This document shows positions 1-10,200 of a DNA stretch of 64,000 bases, in pieces; positions within the stretch are counted from its first letter, which is position 1, and every line of letters begins with the position of its first letter. The stretch lies in assembly GCA_040386075.1 (NCBI GenBank), contig JAZKGE010000008.1, forward strand, positions 198,766-262,765, read 5' to 3'. The notes below the pieces were generated by a model, which saw only the letters and a list, made by a program, of their open reading frames with translations, was not told the DNA's origin and searched no databases. The stretch comes from UBA4416 sp040386075. Its GTDB lineage: Bacteria > Bacteroidota > Bacteroidia > B-17B0 > Aurantibacillaceae. A program made the position numbers and the translations under genes.

Positions 1-2
1 AT

Positions 3-887
3 TATACGGTTTTTCAACTGAAACATCCTGCATTCGACAACATATATTATTGTGTATTATTAGCATACATCTTTTGTTTCACCCTCGAGGTTGTTTTGCC
101 AAAACAGCGGCAGCATGCGGTGTTAGGGAGGAAAGGATTTTGGCTCGACACCTTTTACGTTTTCTTTAATGATGTGTTGGTTTATGTTATTGGATTATTT
201 GGTTTATGTGCGGTAACCGAACTGATTTTCATGAAAGGACTTGGCCTTTTTGGTATCCATTCGTTAAAGGTTACTGATATTACAGACTGGAATCCTTTTC
301 TACAAATTGGCATCATGTTTATCATCCAGGATTTTTGTGAGTTCTGGGCACATTATTTTTTACACCGTTTTGATTTTTTATGGGCGTTTCACAAGATCCA
401 TCATGCTCAGGAAACCCTTGGAGCAGCTTCTACCAGGAGGTTCCATTTTGTCGAAATGTTTGTTTTTAAGCCCATCATCTATATTCCGTTTGCAATGATT
501 GGTTACTCCGCAGCCGATTATTTTTTGTTTCAGGCAACGGTACAAAACGTTTGGGGCTTTTTTACACACACTAATATTAAAGTAAAATGGGGCTTCCTGA
601 ATTATATCATTAATACACCCGAAACACATTCATGGCATCATGCTAAAAACATCCCGCGTCGGCTAGGGGTTAATTACGCCAGCATTTTAAATATATGGGA
701 TCTTATGTTTGGGTTTTATTATTTGCCAAAGAACCAGGAACCTGTATTGGGTGTTCCTGATCAGAAAGAAATGCCCACTACGTTTTTGAAACAAATCACC
801 TATCCATTCAAATTGGTCTCTTCCGGAAAATATAAATCAGATGGAGGCAATCAGGCCGTTGTTGCCAAAAGTAAAAAGCAAAATTAA
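3..887 (+). CDS. Sterol desaturase / fatty acid hydroxylase family protein (5' end outside window)
   Basis: Integral membrane di-iron oxygenase family that hydroxylates or desaturates lipid or sterol-like substrates. The frame is open from base 3 with no stop, so the true start lies upstream of the window. The TTG at 96 could be read as a start, but the protein reads through it with hydrophobic sequence typical of the family's first membrane segments. The family's histidine clusters are visible: HYFLH (nt 351-365), HKIHH (nt 390-404) and HSWHH (nt 627-641), which together should ligate the two irons. Hydrophobic segments flank these clusters. The gene ends convergently with the next one, the two stop codons sharing a TTAA. 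The family is clear from the His boxes. The substrate cannot be told from sequence. Confidence 0.85.
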   Translation, partial: YTVFQLKHPAFDNIYYCVLLAYIFCFTLEVVLPKQRQHAVLGRKGFWLDTFYVFFNDVLVYVIGLFGLCAVTELIFMKGLGLFGIHSLKVTDITDWNPFLQIGIMFIIQDFCEFWAHYFLHRFDFLWAFHKIHHAQETLGAASTRRFHFVEMFVFKPIIYIPFAMIGYSAADYFLFQATVQNVWGFFTHTNIKVKWGFLNYIINTPETHSWHHAKNIPRRLGVNYASILNIWDLMFGFYYLPKNQEPVLGVPDQKEMPTTFLKQITYPFKLVSSGKYKSDGGNQAVVAKSKKQN

Positions 888-2542
888 TTTTTCACAAGTC
901 TAAACGACTTTGAGTTGATCGTTACAATATATATTCCTGAGGAAAGATGTTTAGTGGAAATAATTTGATCGGTTGTTGATGAATAAATTGTTTGGCCAAG
1001 CAATGTTTTTATTTCCACTTTAAATGAAATGTCAGATTTAACGATAAGGTAGTCATTAAATGGATTAGGATAAATTACTGGTTCTTGTTTAATTGGTAAT
1101 TCATTCAATGATGTTGTTGTATTTTGTGGGATGCTGAGTTTTGTAATGATCCCATCAGTACTGGCATTAAGTACTGGTTGATAGGCTGATGAACTTACAG
1201 GATAATCAGAACTGTTTGATGAACCACAAAACACGAGCGTAGAATTATCAACAAGCTGTAGATCCGAAACATCGTCAATTGTTGTTCCTCCATAATAAGT
1301 TCCCCAGGTGGGAATCAATGTATTGACATTAAACATTGCAAGATACGCATCGTACGTTCCACCAGGAATATTCTGCTGACTGGATGTATATGTTGGAAGA
1401 TTAGAACTTTCTGTTTCGGTTAGCAACAAAAGCTCAGAAGAAGAAACAGCAATTAAACGTGCGCTGTAATCATTTAACGTGCCCCCAAATAATGTAGATT
1501 TTAGAAGAGTTCCTGTTGGCGACCATTTTGTAAGATAACAATCTACACCCCCATTGTTTAATGTTTGAAATGAAGATGCGGTTGTATCAAAATCTAAACT
1601 AGTGGTATGTCCAGCAACAAAAATAGTGTCAGTTGAATCACAAACCAAACCCCAGGCGTCATCTGATCCGCTACCTCCAAGATAGGTTGAGAATACACGT
1701 GTGCAATTGGAGTCCAGTTTTATAATATAAGTATCAGAAAAACCTTCGTTGCTGGTTTGAAATGCGCCTGCACTTGTGTTTAGGTTATTGCTAAACGACT
1801 CACCTGTGCCAATGATATTACAATTTAGATCAACGGCTAATGCATGAATGTCTTCGCTTCCATTGCCGCCATAATAGGTACACCATTTAAGTACACCATT
1901 TTTTGAAAAGCGCGCGATGAAAGCATCTGTATTTCCTTTATGGGTAGCTTGAAAAGAAGAAAGCGTAGTATATAAATTCAAGCTTGTAGTTGTTCCTCCA
2001 ATTATAAGGTTATCCAAGGCGTCTACTTTAAGATCAAAAGCAAAATCTCCACCATTCTTACCAAAATAGCTGCTCCAGATGATAGCGCCATTAGGGGAGA
2101 TTTTTGTGATATAACAATCATACCCACCGTTATTTGAAGATTGAAAACATCCTGGAGTGGTAGGCGTGGTAATGCTACTGGTATATCCACAAAACACAAT
2201 ATTACCATCGTGCGTTAATTCCATTTTTTCAGCGCTGTCAAAACCCGTACCTCCAAAATAAGTGCACCATATCAACACACCACAACTGTCAAATTTTGCC
2301 ACAAACACATCATAATCTCCTGATGCCGTATCATTGATTAAGCCCAAAGTAACAGGCAAGGTAGTGCTATAAGTATTTCCAATGACATAATTATTTTTAT
2401 TCGGATCAACACAAACACTCTTTATTTCATCAAATTGATTACCACCAAAATAGGTAGAAAAAAAAGAACAGGATGATTGAGAAACCAACTGTGGATTAAT
2501 TACTAAAATGAGAACCAAAAGAATGCAATTTTTTAAACCCAT
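884..2542 (-). CDS. Secreted SBBP/beta-propeller-repeat protein with T9SS type A sorting domain
   Basis: A 552-residue exported protein. An N-terminal signal peptide (about residues 1-22, MGLKNCILLVLILVINPQ) precedes about nine repeats of the form 'W.TYFGG.G.D....L..D..GNI...G.T.S..FP.T...FQ', the SBBP pattern predicted to build a beta-propeller. The last ~70 residues have the shape of a type A T9SS C-terminal domain: 'YPNPFNDYLIVKS', then 'GQTIYSS' and 'LSSGIYIVTINSKSFRLVKN'. This predicts export through the outer membrane and cleavage or anchoring at the cell surface. Function is unknown; an adhesin or extracellular structural role is a guess. It is divergent from the giant gene starting at 2647, with 104 bases between them for both promoters. 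It overlaps the stop codon of the upstream convergent gene. Confidence 0.85.
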   Translation of the reverse strand: MGLKNCILLVLILVINPQLVSQSSCSFFSTYFGGNQFDEIKSVCVDPNKNNYVIGNTYSTTLPVTLGLINDTASGDYDVFVAKFDSCGVLIWCTYFGGTGFDSAEKMELTHDGNIVFCGYTSSITTPTTPGCFQSSNNGGYDCYITKISPNGAIIWSSYFGKNGGDFAFDLKVDALDNLIIGGTTTSLNLYTTLSSFQATHKGNTDAFIARFSKNGVLKWCTYYGGNGSEDIHALAVDLNCNIIGTGESFSNNLNTSAGAFQTSNEGFSDTYIIKLDSNCTRVFSTYLGGSGSDDAWGLVCDSTDTIFVAGHTTSLDFDTTASSFQTLNNGGVDCYLTKWSPTGTLLKSTLFGGTLNDYSARLIAVSSSELLLLTETESSNLPTYTSSQQNIPGGTYDAYLAMFNVNTLIPTWGTYYGGTTIDDVSDLQLVDNSTLVFCGSSNSSDYPVSSSAYQPVLNASTDGIITKLSIPQNTTTSLNELPIKQEPVIYPNPFNDYLIVKSDISFKVEIKTLLGQTIYSSTTDQIISTKHLSSGIYIVTINSKSFRLVKN

Positions 2543-2646
2543 GTTTAATTCATGTTTTAAATGAGTAAGGAGTACTTTAAAATTAGTAAAATTAGCTTTG
2601 ATAATTAATAAATTATTATAAATTTACTAATACCAAAACCACTTAA

Positions 2647-5600
2647 ATGAAAAAACTACTATTCACACTATTGATATCCTATTTAGCAATAAATACCGCA
2701 CGAGCCTGTCATGGACTCGCACTTGTTAATTATAATTTTAGTGTTGGAGCAACCGGCGTAACTGTTAACGGATCTTCAGACGCTGCTACTTGTGGTTGTG
2801 GTCCTTACTGGATGCAGGTTGAAGTATCCTGTACCTCCACCGGATTATCAGGATTACCACCAACAGCCATGCAAAACATTATTGATAACTGGGCAGGCCC
2901 CGGCACAACATATTCTTCTCATCCTTGGTATTTTGGTTTATTAAATGTACCAAATTATACTGCCGGAAGTGCCTGGCCCGATGTCTGTACGGTCGAACCA
3001 TACACCTCGGTCTTTATACCCTTTTCAGCTTTATGCCCCGGCCAAACCTATTTTTTCAGATCAAGAGAGTGGTTGGGTGGCAGTACCGCTGTTCCTCCTG
3101 CTGGCCCATGGTCGGCAATGAATAGCTTTACAGTACCAGGCGTACTTACTACTTTAAATTTCAGTTTAACTGCCAACCCGGCTATATTTTGTGCTCCTGG
3201 GTCATCAACATTAACAGCCTCTTCAATGGTTAGTGGTTGTGGAAGTTTAACATATACCTGGTCACCAGGGGGTTCAACGGCATCAAGTATTGTCGTTTCG
3301 CCGGCTGCCACAACAATTTATTCTTTAACAGCTGCAGCGCCATGTCAGGCACCCGTCACAAAAACAGTAGCCGTCACGGTCGTCTCCGCTTTATCGGCGG
3401 CCTTTACTCCATTAAATACAACCGTGTGTACGGGTTCATCGCAGGTATTCACACACACTGGAACAGCGGGAGTTATTCATAACTGGGCTGTTTCACCGGC
3501 AGCAGGGGTCACGGTCTCTACTCCAACATCTACAAACCCAACCATAACATTCGCTACAGCGGGATCATATGTCGTCTCGCATACGGTCACGGCAGGTTCG
3601 TGTACAAATGTTGTCACTACTAACGTTACGGTTGTTGCCGTTACATCACCTTTTACGATACCAAGTGCAACCCAATGTTTAACCGGAAACAGTTTTAGTT
3701 TCAATAATACAGGTACTGCAGGCGGCACACATTCATATTCGTTCTCGCCTGTTGCCGGATCTCCTGCAGTTGGTGGTACGGCAAATTACTCAGGAAGTTT
3801 TACAGCAGCCGGAACTTATTCTGTGACACATACGGTTACCTCCGGAGGATGTACAAGCACAACAACACAAACCATTCAGGTAAATCCAATGCCTTCAGCT
3901 ACATTAAGTTTTACCAATCCAAACTGCGGAGCTACTAATGGAGTTATTGTTATAACTAACACATCACCAGGTGCTCCACCACAGACAGTAACGGGCTATG
4001 CGAGCAGTTTGGGTACTGTATCAGGCCAAACAGTAACAGGATTAGGAGCAGGGACACCTGTAATCACATTAACTAATAATTTTGGATGTACGTTTACGGT
4101 ATCAGCAACATTAGCCAGTGCAGCAGGACCATCAGCCTTACCTTTAACGCCTAATAATATTATTTGTGGTGTTGGCACAGGCAGCATAACTATAGGCACA
4201 GTAACCGGAGGCACAGCGCCCTATACATATAACGTTAATGGCGGAGCATTTTCATCAAGCCCAGCAGTAACAGGATTAGCATCAGGCACCTATACGATAG
4301 GCGTTAGAGACGCTAACGGTTGTATATTTACAAATACAGTTACTATTTCTGTAACTACCGGTCCAACTGCCATTGCAGGAACGACAACAGCAGCAGGTTG
4401 TGGCATGACCAACGGAACCTACAATATTACAGGGGTAACCGGTGGCACATCCCCTTACACCTATACAGTAAATGGAGTAGCATCAGGAACAGGAAGTTTA
4501 ACAACGAACCTTGCTCCGGGCACTTATCCGGTAATTGTAAAAGATGCTAATGGCTGTACCTTTAATACAACCTTTGCAGTAGGTGGAACAACAGGACCAA
4601 CATCAGCAACGATCACAACAACTAATGCAAGTTGCGGAAGTGCCAACGGATCAGCAACGGTAACAGGGGTAACCGGCGGAGCCCCAACCTATAGCTTCTC
4701 TTTTGATGGAGGAGCATTTGCAGCAGGAACGACAACAACAGGACTAACGGCGGGCCCGCATACAATTATTATAAAAGACGCCAATACCTGTACATTATCA
4801 GTAACTTATAATATATTAAACACAGGAAGTCCGACAGCATCTGTAACCAGTTCATTGAACATTAGCTGCTTTGGCGGAACGAACGGAGCCTTTACAGTAA
4901 CACCTGTAGGCGGAACAGGTCCTGCCTATACTTATACATTAACGAGCCCTTTCCAGACCAATGGCACAGGCCAGTTCTCAGGTTTACTACCAGGAACATA
5001 CAATATTACAGTAAAAGATCAGGCAGGCTGTGTAACCACCACATCGGTAACATTGACCCAACCACCGGTGTTAACCCTAACAGCAACGCCCATAGCAGCC
5101 AAATGTTTTGGAACAGCCACGGGGACGGTTAACATAACAGGCGCAGGCGGTACACCAACTTATTCTTATAATCTGAACAGCGGCCCTTACCAAACATCTC
5201 CCAACTTTAATAACCAGGTTTCAGCTATTTATACGATGGGTATAAGAGACGCGAACGGCTGTACAGCAACCCAAACAGTACAGGTGACCCAACCACCGGC
5301 ATTAAACATAGTAACCGCCACACAGAACGCTAACTGTACAGCAGCTAACGGAGTAGCTACCACTACAGTAACGGGCGGCACGCCAACTTACTCCTATACC
5401 TGGAGTGGAGGAGGTGGCACAGCAGCCACATCGAACAGCGTAGTTGCAGGAACCTATACAGTAACGGTAACAGACGCTAATGGTTGTACGATAACAGCAC
5501 AACCGGTAATAGGCTTAACACCGGGCGGCACGGCAGCCATAACAGCCTCCACCAACATTACCTGTAACGGCTTATGTAACGGAAGCATCACCGCAGGCAT

Positions 5601-8600
5601 GACCGGAGGCGCAGCACCGTTTAACTATTTATGGTCACCGGGCGGGCAAACAGGATCTACAGCAAGTAACTTATGTCCGGGAACTTATACCTGTACCATT
5701 ACGGATTTTTACGGATGCGTATCAACAGCAGTTGGTACTATTACCCAGCCACCTGTATTAACAGCCATCATGAACTCCAACAACGTAAAATGTTTTGGAA
5801 CAGCCACCGGAACAGTAACAGCAGCAGGTAGCGGCGGCACAGGACCATATACTTACTTGTGGACAGCACCTATTACCAATATAGCAGCCACAGTACCCAA
5901 CGTATTTGCAAACAACTATTTCTGTAACATTACCGATGCCAATAACTGTACGATCACGCAAAGCATTGCGGTAACAGAACCACCAACCTTAGCGATCACA
6001 TCAACCGTAACAGCGGCTAACTGTAACCTTGCAAACGGATCAGCCACGATCACTATTTCAGGAGGATCAACGCCTTATAATGCCGTATGGAGCAATAGTG
6101 TTACAGGAACCACGGTTAGTGGAGTAGCAGCAGGCACGTATACTATTAATGTAACAGATGCCAATAACTGTACCCAAACCTTAGCAGCAACCATTCCTAA
6201 TTCATCAGGACCAACCTTAACTATTACAAGCTTTACCAACGTGAGCTGTTTTGGAGGAACTAACGGTGGAGCCACTGCCTTAGCAGCAGCAGGAACAGGA
6301 ACCTATAGTTATTCATGGAGTCATGGCCCTACTACCCCTGTAGCAACCAATTTAAACGCCAGTGTTTATACAGCCTCGGTAACAGATGCAGTAGGATGTG
6401 TGGCATCAGCAAGTGTTACAATTACCCAACCAACAGCCTTAACCGTTAATATAGTAGTTACCCAACCAAAATGTTTTGGATCAATTGATGGCGGCGGTAT
6501 AGCGTCAGCCACTGGCGGTACAGGAACACCAAGCTATACGTATGCATGGACAGGCGGTGGCGGATCTGCCTCAAGCAGCAATCCGTTAGGCGCAGGTAAT
6601 TACGGATTGACTGTAACCGATGGTAACGGATGTGTAGCAACCTCAAGCATGGCTTTAGTTAATCCGCCGGCGATGGCAGCAAGCATTACAGCAACCAACG
6701 TGACCTGTTTTGGCTTATGCAACGGAACGGCAGTAGCTACAAGCACCAACGGTATTGGCGTTGTAAGCTATTACTGGACAGGAACCCCAAGCCCGGTTTC
6801 ATCACCAACCTTAACCGGAGCCTGTGCAGGAAGCTATACAGTATTAGCAACCGATCAGAACAGTTGTACAGCTACAGCACAGATCAACATCACACAACCA
6901 ACACAAGTAACAGCTAATATTTCATCAACAGGCAGCGTGACCTGTAACGGCGGCAACAATGGATTTGCAGCAGTAACAGCAGCAGGCGGAACAGGCGCTC
7001 ATACATATACCTGGATGCCGGGGAACATTACTGCAGCCACAGCCAACACCTTAACAGCAGGTATATATGTAGTAACTGTACAAGACGCTAACTTATGTTC
7101 AGCCACAGCCACAGCCACGATCATAGAACCAACGCCACTGGCAACCACCTTAACAACCACCAACGTAAAATGTAACGGCGGAACAGACGGAACAGCGAAC
7201 ATTGCTTATTTAGGCGGTGCAGGAACCACTACCTTCTTATGGGGCCCCGGCTTACAAACCGGTAACCCTGTCAATAATTTAGGAGCAGGTCCCCAAACTG
7301 TAACAATAACATCTAACGGAGCATGCCCTACTATTTTAACTTTTACATTAACAGAGCCGGCAGTCTTAACCGCAGTTGTTTCTGCAACCAATTCGAACTG
7401 TGGACAAGCAAACGGTAAGACCTGTGCTGTAGTTGGTGGAGGAACATCACCCTTAAATACATTATGGAGTAATGGTATCAGCACACTATGCAACAACAAT
7501 GTGATAGCAGGAGCTTATACCTTTACCGTAACGGACGCAAACAACTGTGTAGCGATCGCGAGTGGATTGGTTAATGACATTGCAGGACCTGTAGTTTCAA
7601 TAACAAGTCAAACAAACGTGAGTTGTTTTAACGGAACCAACGGAGCAATAACTTCTACATTAACAGGTGGAGTAAGTCCGTATACTTATTTATGGGTAGG
7701 AACATCATATACAACAGCCAATCTGTCAAATATACCATTCGGCTTCTATAACCTTCAGGCTACTGACGCTGCAGGATGTGTCGGAACAGCTTCTGTTCAG
7801 ATTACCCAACCAACGCAATTGGTAAGCGCTATAGGAAGCTCTACTAATGTAAGTTGTTTTGGATTGAGCAATGGTGGGGCTACTGTATTGGCCAATGGCG
7901 GAACAGGAGCATATACATATTCCTGGTCGCCAAGCGGCCAAACTAACGCCGGGCTAACTAACGTACCTTTCAGTACACCAACAGTTGTTGTAACAGATGC
8001 TAACGGATGTACAACAACCTCTTCCTTAACTATTACACAACCACAAGCATTGGTAATGGCAGCCTCCAGCTTCAGTAATATTTCATGTTTCGGAGGCAGC
8101 GATGGACAGATATCAACGACTGTTCAGGGTGGAACCGGTGGATATAACTATGTATGGTTACCTTCGGGAACAGCCCCATCATTGAACGGCTTAAGTGCCG
8201 GCGGTTATTCGGTAACCGTGACCGATGGTAACAACTGTTCTATTAATGCTAACTTCAATATCACCGAACCATCTGTATTAACATCAACCTATACCTCTCT
8301 ACCGGCAACCTGTGGTTTGGCCAACGGATCAGCTACAGTAATTATCGGCGGCGGAACCCCTTCTTATAGTGTCGTATGGAACCTTCCGGGTACACCAACC
8401 ACAACGGTGGCTACCAACATGGGACCTGGTACTAACTGGATCGCTAATATCACGGATTCAAAAGGTTGTTTACTGACACAGACCGTAGCCATAGCAAACC
8501 CTCCGGTATCAGCGATCACAGGATTCAGTGTAAACTCACCATCCTGTTTTGGCTTATCGAACGGAGATATTACGATCAATTATACAGCAGGAACGGCACC

Positions 8601-10050
8601 ATACACGGTAAGCTGGTCTAACCCTATATCACAAACGATCACCACTGCAGCCTTAACACAAAGTGTAGCAGGTGTATCAGCAGGTGTATACACAGCAACT
8701 TTAACCGATAATTATGGATGTACAACTTCCCAACCGGTGAATGTTACCCAGCCAGGAATGTTGGTATTAATTCCAAGCCCTAATGTAACGATCTGTTATG
8801 GACAATCTACCCAGTTAAGTGCATCCGGACAAAACGGAACACCGGGATATACTTATACCTGGGTATCTAATCCATTTGTTGGAGGCGGACCTCATACAGT
8901 AAACCCAACAGTAACGACACAGTATACGGTATCAGCTACTGATTCAAAAGGATGTTTCCAGGGACCAAAGGTCATTACGGTAAACGTTACCCCACAACTG
9001 ATCGTTACCCCAACAGTTATCACGGTATGTCATGGCGTAGAGGCGATATTAACGCCAACATTTGCAAGTGCCGGTAATGGCGGGCCATACACGTATGCCT
9101 GGACACCAGGATCAGTTAGCACCAGTACACTGAGCGTTGTAGGCAATGCAACAGGAGCAGCGACAACCAATACGTATGCTGTAACGGTAAATGATGGCTG
9201 TACAATCCCGAATTCAACAGCGATCTTTACAGTAAATGTAAACCCACTGCCGATCATCAACTTCGTAGCTTCTCATACTGTTGGTTGTGCACCTCTTACA
9301 CTTACTCTTACTGGTACTTCTAATGGTGCAGGGGATATGTTTACTTGGAGTGATTTATCCGGAGGAACAGGTAATCCTAAATATGTTACACTAAGCGATT
9401 CAGGATTATATACAGTAAGCTTAATGGTAACCAGTTTAACAACAGGTTGTACAAAAGACACAACTAAAATAAATTACATTGAAGTATACCCTAATCCTAT
9501 TGCTTCTTTTTATGCACAGCCGCAACAAGCGAGTATATTGGAGCCTACCATTAATTTTATAAATACCTCTCAGGGGGCCAACAGTTATTTTTGGAATTTT
9601 GGAGATCCGGGGGCTATTGGTAACACGAACACATCCACTGTAACCGATCCAAGTCATACGTATGGCGTTGTGGGGATCTATGGCGTTAATCTGGTAGCCA
9701 CATCCACCAACTTTTGTAAGGATACAGCCCGGATCATGGTTGAGATCCTGCCTGACTTTGCGTTATACATCCCAAATACCTTTACTCCTGATGGAAACGG
9801 TGTGAATGATATCTTCCAGCCAATGGGTGTGGGGATCGATGAGGAGAACTACCGGATGGATATTTACGACAGATGGGGAGAGAATATCTTCACCAGCAAT
9901 GCCTTCAGAAAAGGTTGGGATGGAACGGTGAAGGGAGGCTCAAAAATAGCAGAGCAGGGTGTTTACACTTACAAACTGATGGTAAAAGACACACAGGGCA
10001 ACAAACATCCGTATGTAGGGCACGTCACCGTCCTCAAAAAAGAAAATTAA
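2647..10050 (+). CDS. Giant SprB-repeat surface protein, copy 1 (T9SS type B cargo)
   Basis: A 2,467-residue secreted protein. A signal peptide (residues 1-20, ending NTARA) leads to a Cys- and Trp-containing head (about 21-170), Ig-like segments (about 171-415), then a long array. I count about 21 SprB-type repeats of roughly 80-100 residues with a recurring 'N[VI][ST]CFGG.NG ... GG..PYTY.W ... G.Y.VTVTD..GC ... ITQP' pattern. Two Ig-like units and PKD-like domains ('NSYFWNFGDPG') follow. The end is a gliding-motility-associated type B sorting domain ('YIPNTFTPDGNGVNDIF', 'YDRWGENIF', 'GWDGTVKGG'). SprB of gliding flavobacteria is an adhesin of this architecture, so a surface adhesin is inferred. 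No porP/sprF-like gene is adjacent. Residues 416-2467 match the protein encoded at 10719-18209 except for one Ile/Met change. Confidence 0.9.
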   Translation: MKKLLFTLLISYLAINTARACHGLALVNYNFSVGATGVTVNGSSDAATCGCGPYWMQVEVSCTSTGLSGLPPTAMQNIIDNWAGPGTTYSSHPWYFGLLNVPNYTAGSAWPDVCTVEPYTSVFIPFSALCPGQTYFFRSREWLGGSTAVPPAGPWSAMNSFTVPGVLTTLNFSLTANPAIFCAPGSSTLTASSMVSGCGSLTYTWSPGGSTASSIVVSPAATTIYSLTAAAPCQAPVTKTVAVTVVSALSAAFTPLNTTVCTGSSQVFTHTGTAGVIHNWAVSPAAGVTVSTPTSTNPTITFATAGSYVVSHTVTAGSCTNVVTTNVTVVAVTSPFTIPSATQCLTGNSFSFNNTGTAGGTHSYSFSPVAGSPAVGGTANYSGSFTAAGTYSVTHTVTSGGCTSTTTQTIQVNPMPSATLSFTNPNCGATNGVIVITNTSPGAPPQTVTGYASSLGTVSGQTVTGLGAGTPVITLTNNFGCTFTVSATLASAAGPSALPLTPNNIICGVGTGSITIGTVTGGTAPYTYNVNGGAFSSSPAVTGLASGTYTIGVRDANGCIFTNTVTISVTTGPTAIAGTTTAAGCGMTNGTYNITGVTGGTSPYTYTVNGVASGTGSLTTNLAPGTYPVIVKDANGCTFNTTFAVGGTTGPTSATITTTNASCGSANGSATVTGVTGGAPTYSFSFDGGAFAAGTTTTGLTAGPHTIIIKDANTCTLSVTYNILNTGSPTASVTSSLNISCFGGTNGAFTVTPVGGTGPAYTYTLTSPFQTNGTGQFSGLLPGTYNITVKDQAGCVTTTSVTLTQPPVLTLTATPIAAKCFGTATGTVNITGAGGTPTYSYNLNSGPYQTSPNFNNQVSAIYTMGIRDANGCTATQTVQVTQPPALNIVTATQNANCTAANGVATTTVTGGTPTYSYTWSGGGGTAATSNSVVAGTYTVTVTDANGCTITAQPVIGLTPGGTAAITASTNITCNGLCNGSITAGMTGGAAPFNYLWSPGGQTGSTASNLCPGTYTCTITDFYGCVSTAVGTITQPPVLTAIMNSNNVKCFGTATGTVTAAGSGGTGPYTYLWTAPITNIAATVPNVFANNYFCNITDANNCTITQSIAVTEPPTLAITSTVTAANCNLANGSATITISGGSTPYNAVWSNSVTGTTVSGVAAGTYTINVTDANNCTQTLAATIPNSSGPTLTITSFTNVSCFGGTNGGATALAAAGTGTYSYSWSHGPTTPVATNLNASVYTASVTDAVGCVASASVTITQPTALTVNIVVTQPKCFGSIDGGGIASATGGTGTPSYTYAWTGGGGSASSSNPLGAGNYGLTVTDGNGCVATSSMALVNPPAMAASITATNVTCFGLCNGTAVATSTNGIGVVSYYWTGTPSPVSSPTLTGACAGSYTVLATDQNSCTATAQINITQPTQVTANISSTGSVTCNGGNNGFAAVTAAGGTGAHTYTWMPGNITAATANTLTAGIYVVTVQDANLCSATATATIIEPTPLATTLTTTNVKCNGGTDGTANIAYLGGAGTTTFLWGPGLQTGNPVNNLGAGPQTVTITSNGACPTILTFTLTEPAVLTAVVSATNSNCGQANGKTCAVVGGGTSPLNTLWSNGISTLCNNNVIAGAYTFTVTDANNCVAIASGLVNDIAGPVVSITSQTNVSCFNGTNGAITSTLTGGVSPYTYLWVGTSYTTANLSNIPFGFYNLQATDAAGCVGTASVQITQPTQLVSAIGSSTNVSCFGLSNGGATVLANGGTGAYTYSWSPSGQTNAGLTNVPFSTPTVVVTDANGCTTTSSLTITQPQALVMAASSFSNISCFGGSDGQISTTVQGGTGGYNYVWLPSGTAPSLNGLSAGGYSVTVTDGNNCSINANFNITEPSVLTSTYTSLPATCGLANGSATVIIGGGTPSYSVVWNLPGTPTTTVATNMGPGTNWIANITDSKGCLLTQTVAIANPPVSAITGFSVNSPSCFGLSNGDITINYTAGTAPYTVSWSNPISQTITTAALTQSVAGVSAGVYTATLTDNYGCTTSQPVNVTQPGMLVLIPSPNVTICYGQSTQLSASGQNGTPGYTYTWVSNPFVGGGPHTVNPTVTTQYTVSATDSKGCFQGPKVITVNVTPQLIVTPTVITVCHGVEAILTPTFASAGNGGPYTYAWTPGSVSTSTLSVVGNATGAATTNTYAVTVNDGCTIPNSTAIFTVNVNPLPIINFVASHTVGCAPLTLTLTGTSNGAGDMFTWSDLSGGTGNPKYVTLSDSGLYTVSLMVTSLTTGCTKDTTKINYIEVYPNPIASFYAQPQQASILEPTINFINTSQGANSYFWNFGDPGAIGNTNTSTVTDPSHTYGVVGIYGVNLVATSTNFCKDTARIMVEILPDFALYIPNTFTPDGNGVNDIFQPMGVGIDEENYRMDIYDRWGENIFTSNAFRKGWDGTVKGGSKIAEQGVYTYKLMVKDTQGNKHPYVGHVTVLKKEN
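3892..10050 (+). repeat. 6.16-kb direct repeat, unit 1 (stalk and sorting domain)
   Basis: Aligned without gaps to 12051-18209 at a constant offset of 8,159. I saw one difference at 3912 (T versus C, silent), then no difference in the lines compared through 9926, then 12 differences between 9927 and 10050, all at third codon positions. Confidence 0.95.
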
Positions 10051-10072
10051 GAACATTATCACTGGATAAATT

Positions 10073-10103
10073 AAACGCCGCTTAAACCAAGCGGCGTTTT
10101 TTT
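10073..10103 (+). terminator. Rho-independent terminator of giant gene copy 1
   Basis: A perfect 11-bp stem (aaacgccgctt / aagcggcgttt) closes a 5-base loop and runs into a T tract, 22 bases after the stop codon. It should end transcription before the thioredoxin-like gene. Confidence 0.85.
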
Positions 10104-10200
10104 ATTTCCTAAATGAGTGAAAATCAGGATAGAATGAGCAAAAAACCCCTAATAATTCACTTTTTTTAATAAATTTACACAACCACTTTATCAAAATAAA

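Noticed and set aside
96..887. Sterol desaturase gene starting at the TTG at 96
   Set aside because: The frame is open from base 3 and the upstream residues are hydrophobic and family-like, so the gene is truncated by the window edge.
3996..9657. Many ORFs of 60-97 codons antisense to or out of frame with the giant genes, each present in both copies
   Set aside because: They recur in both copies only because the DNA is duplicated. They are Thr/Val/Pro-rich shadows of the coding frame without plausible starts or domains.
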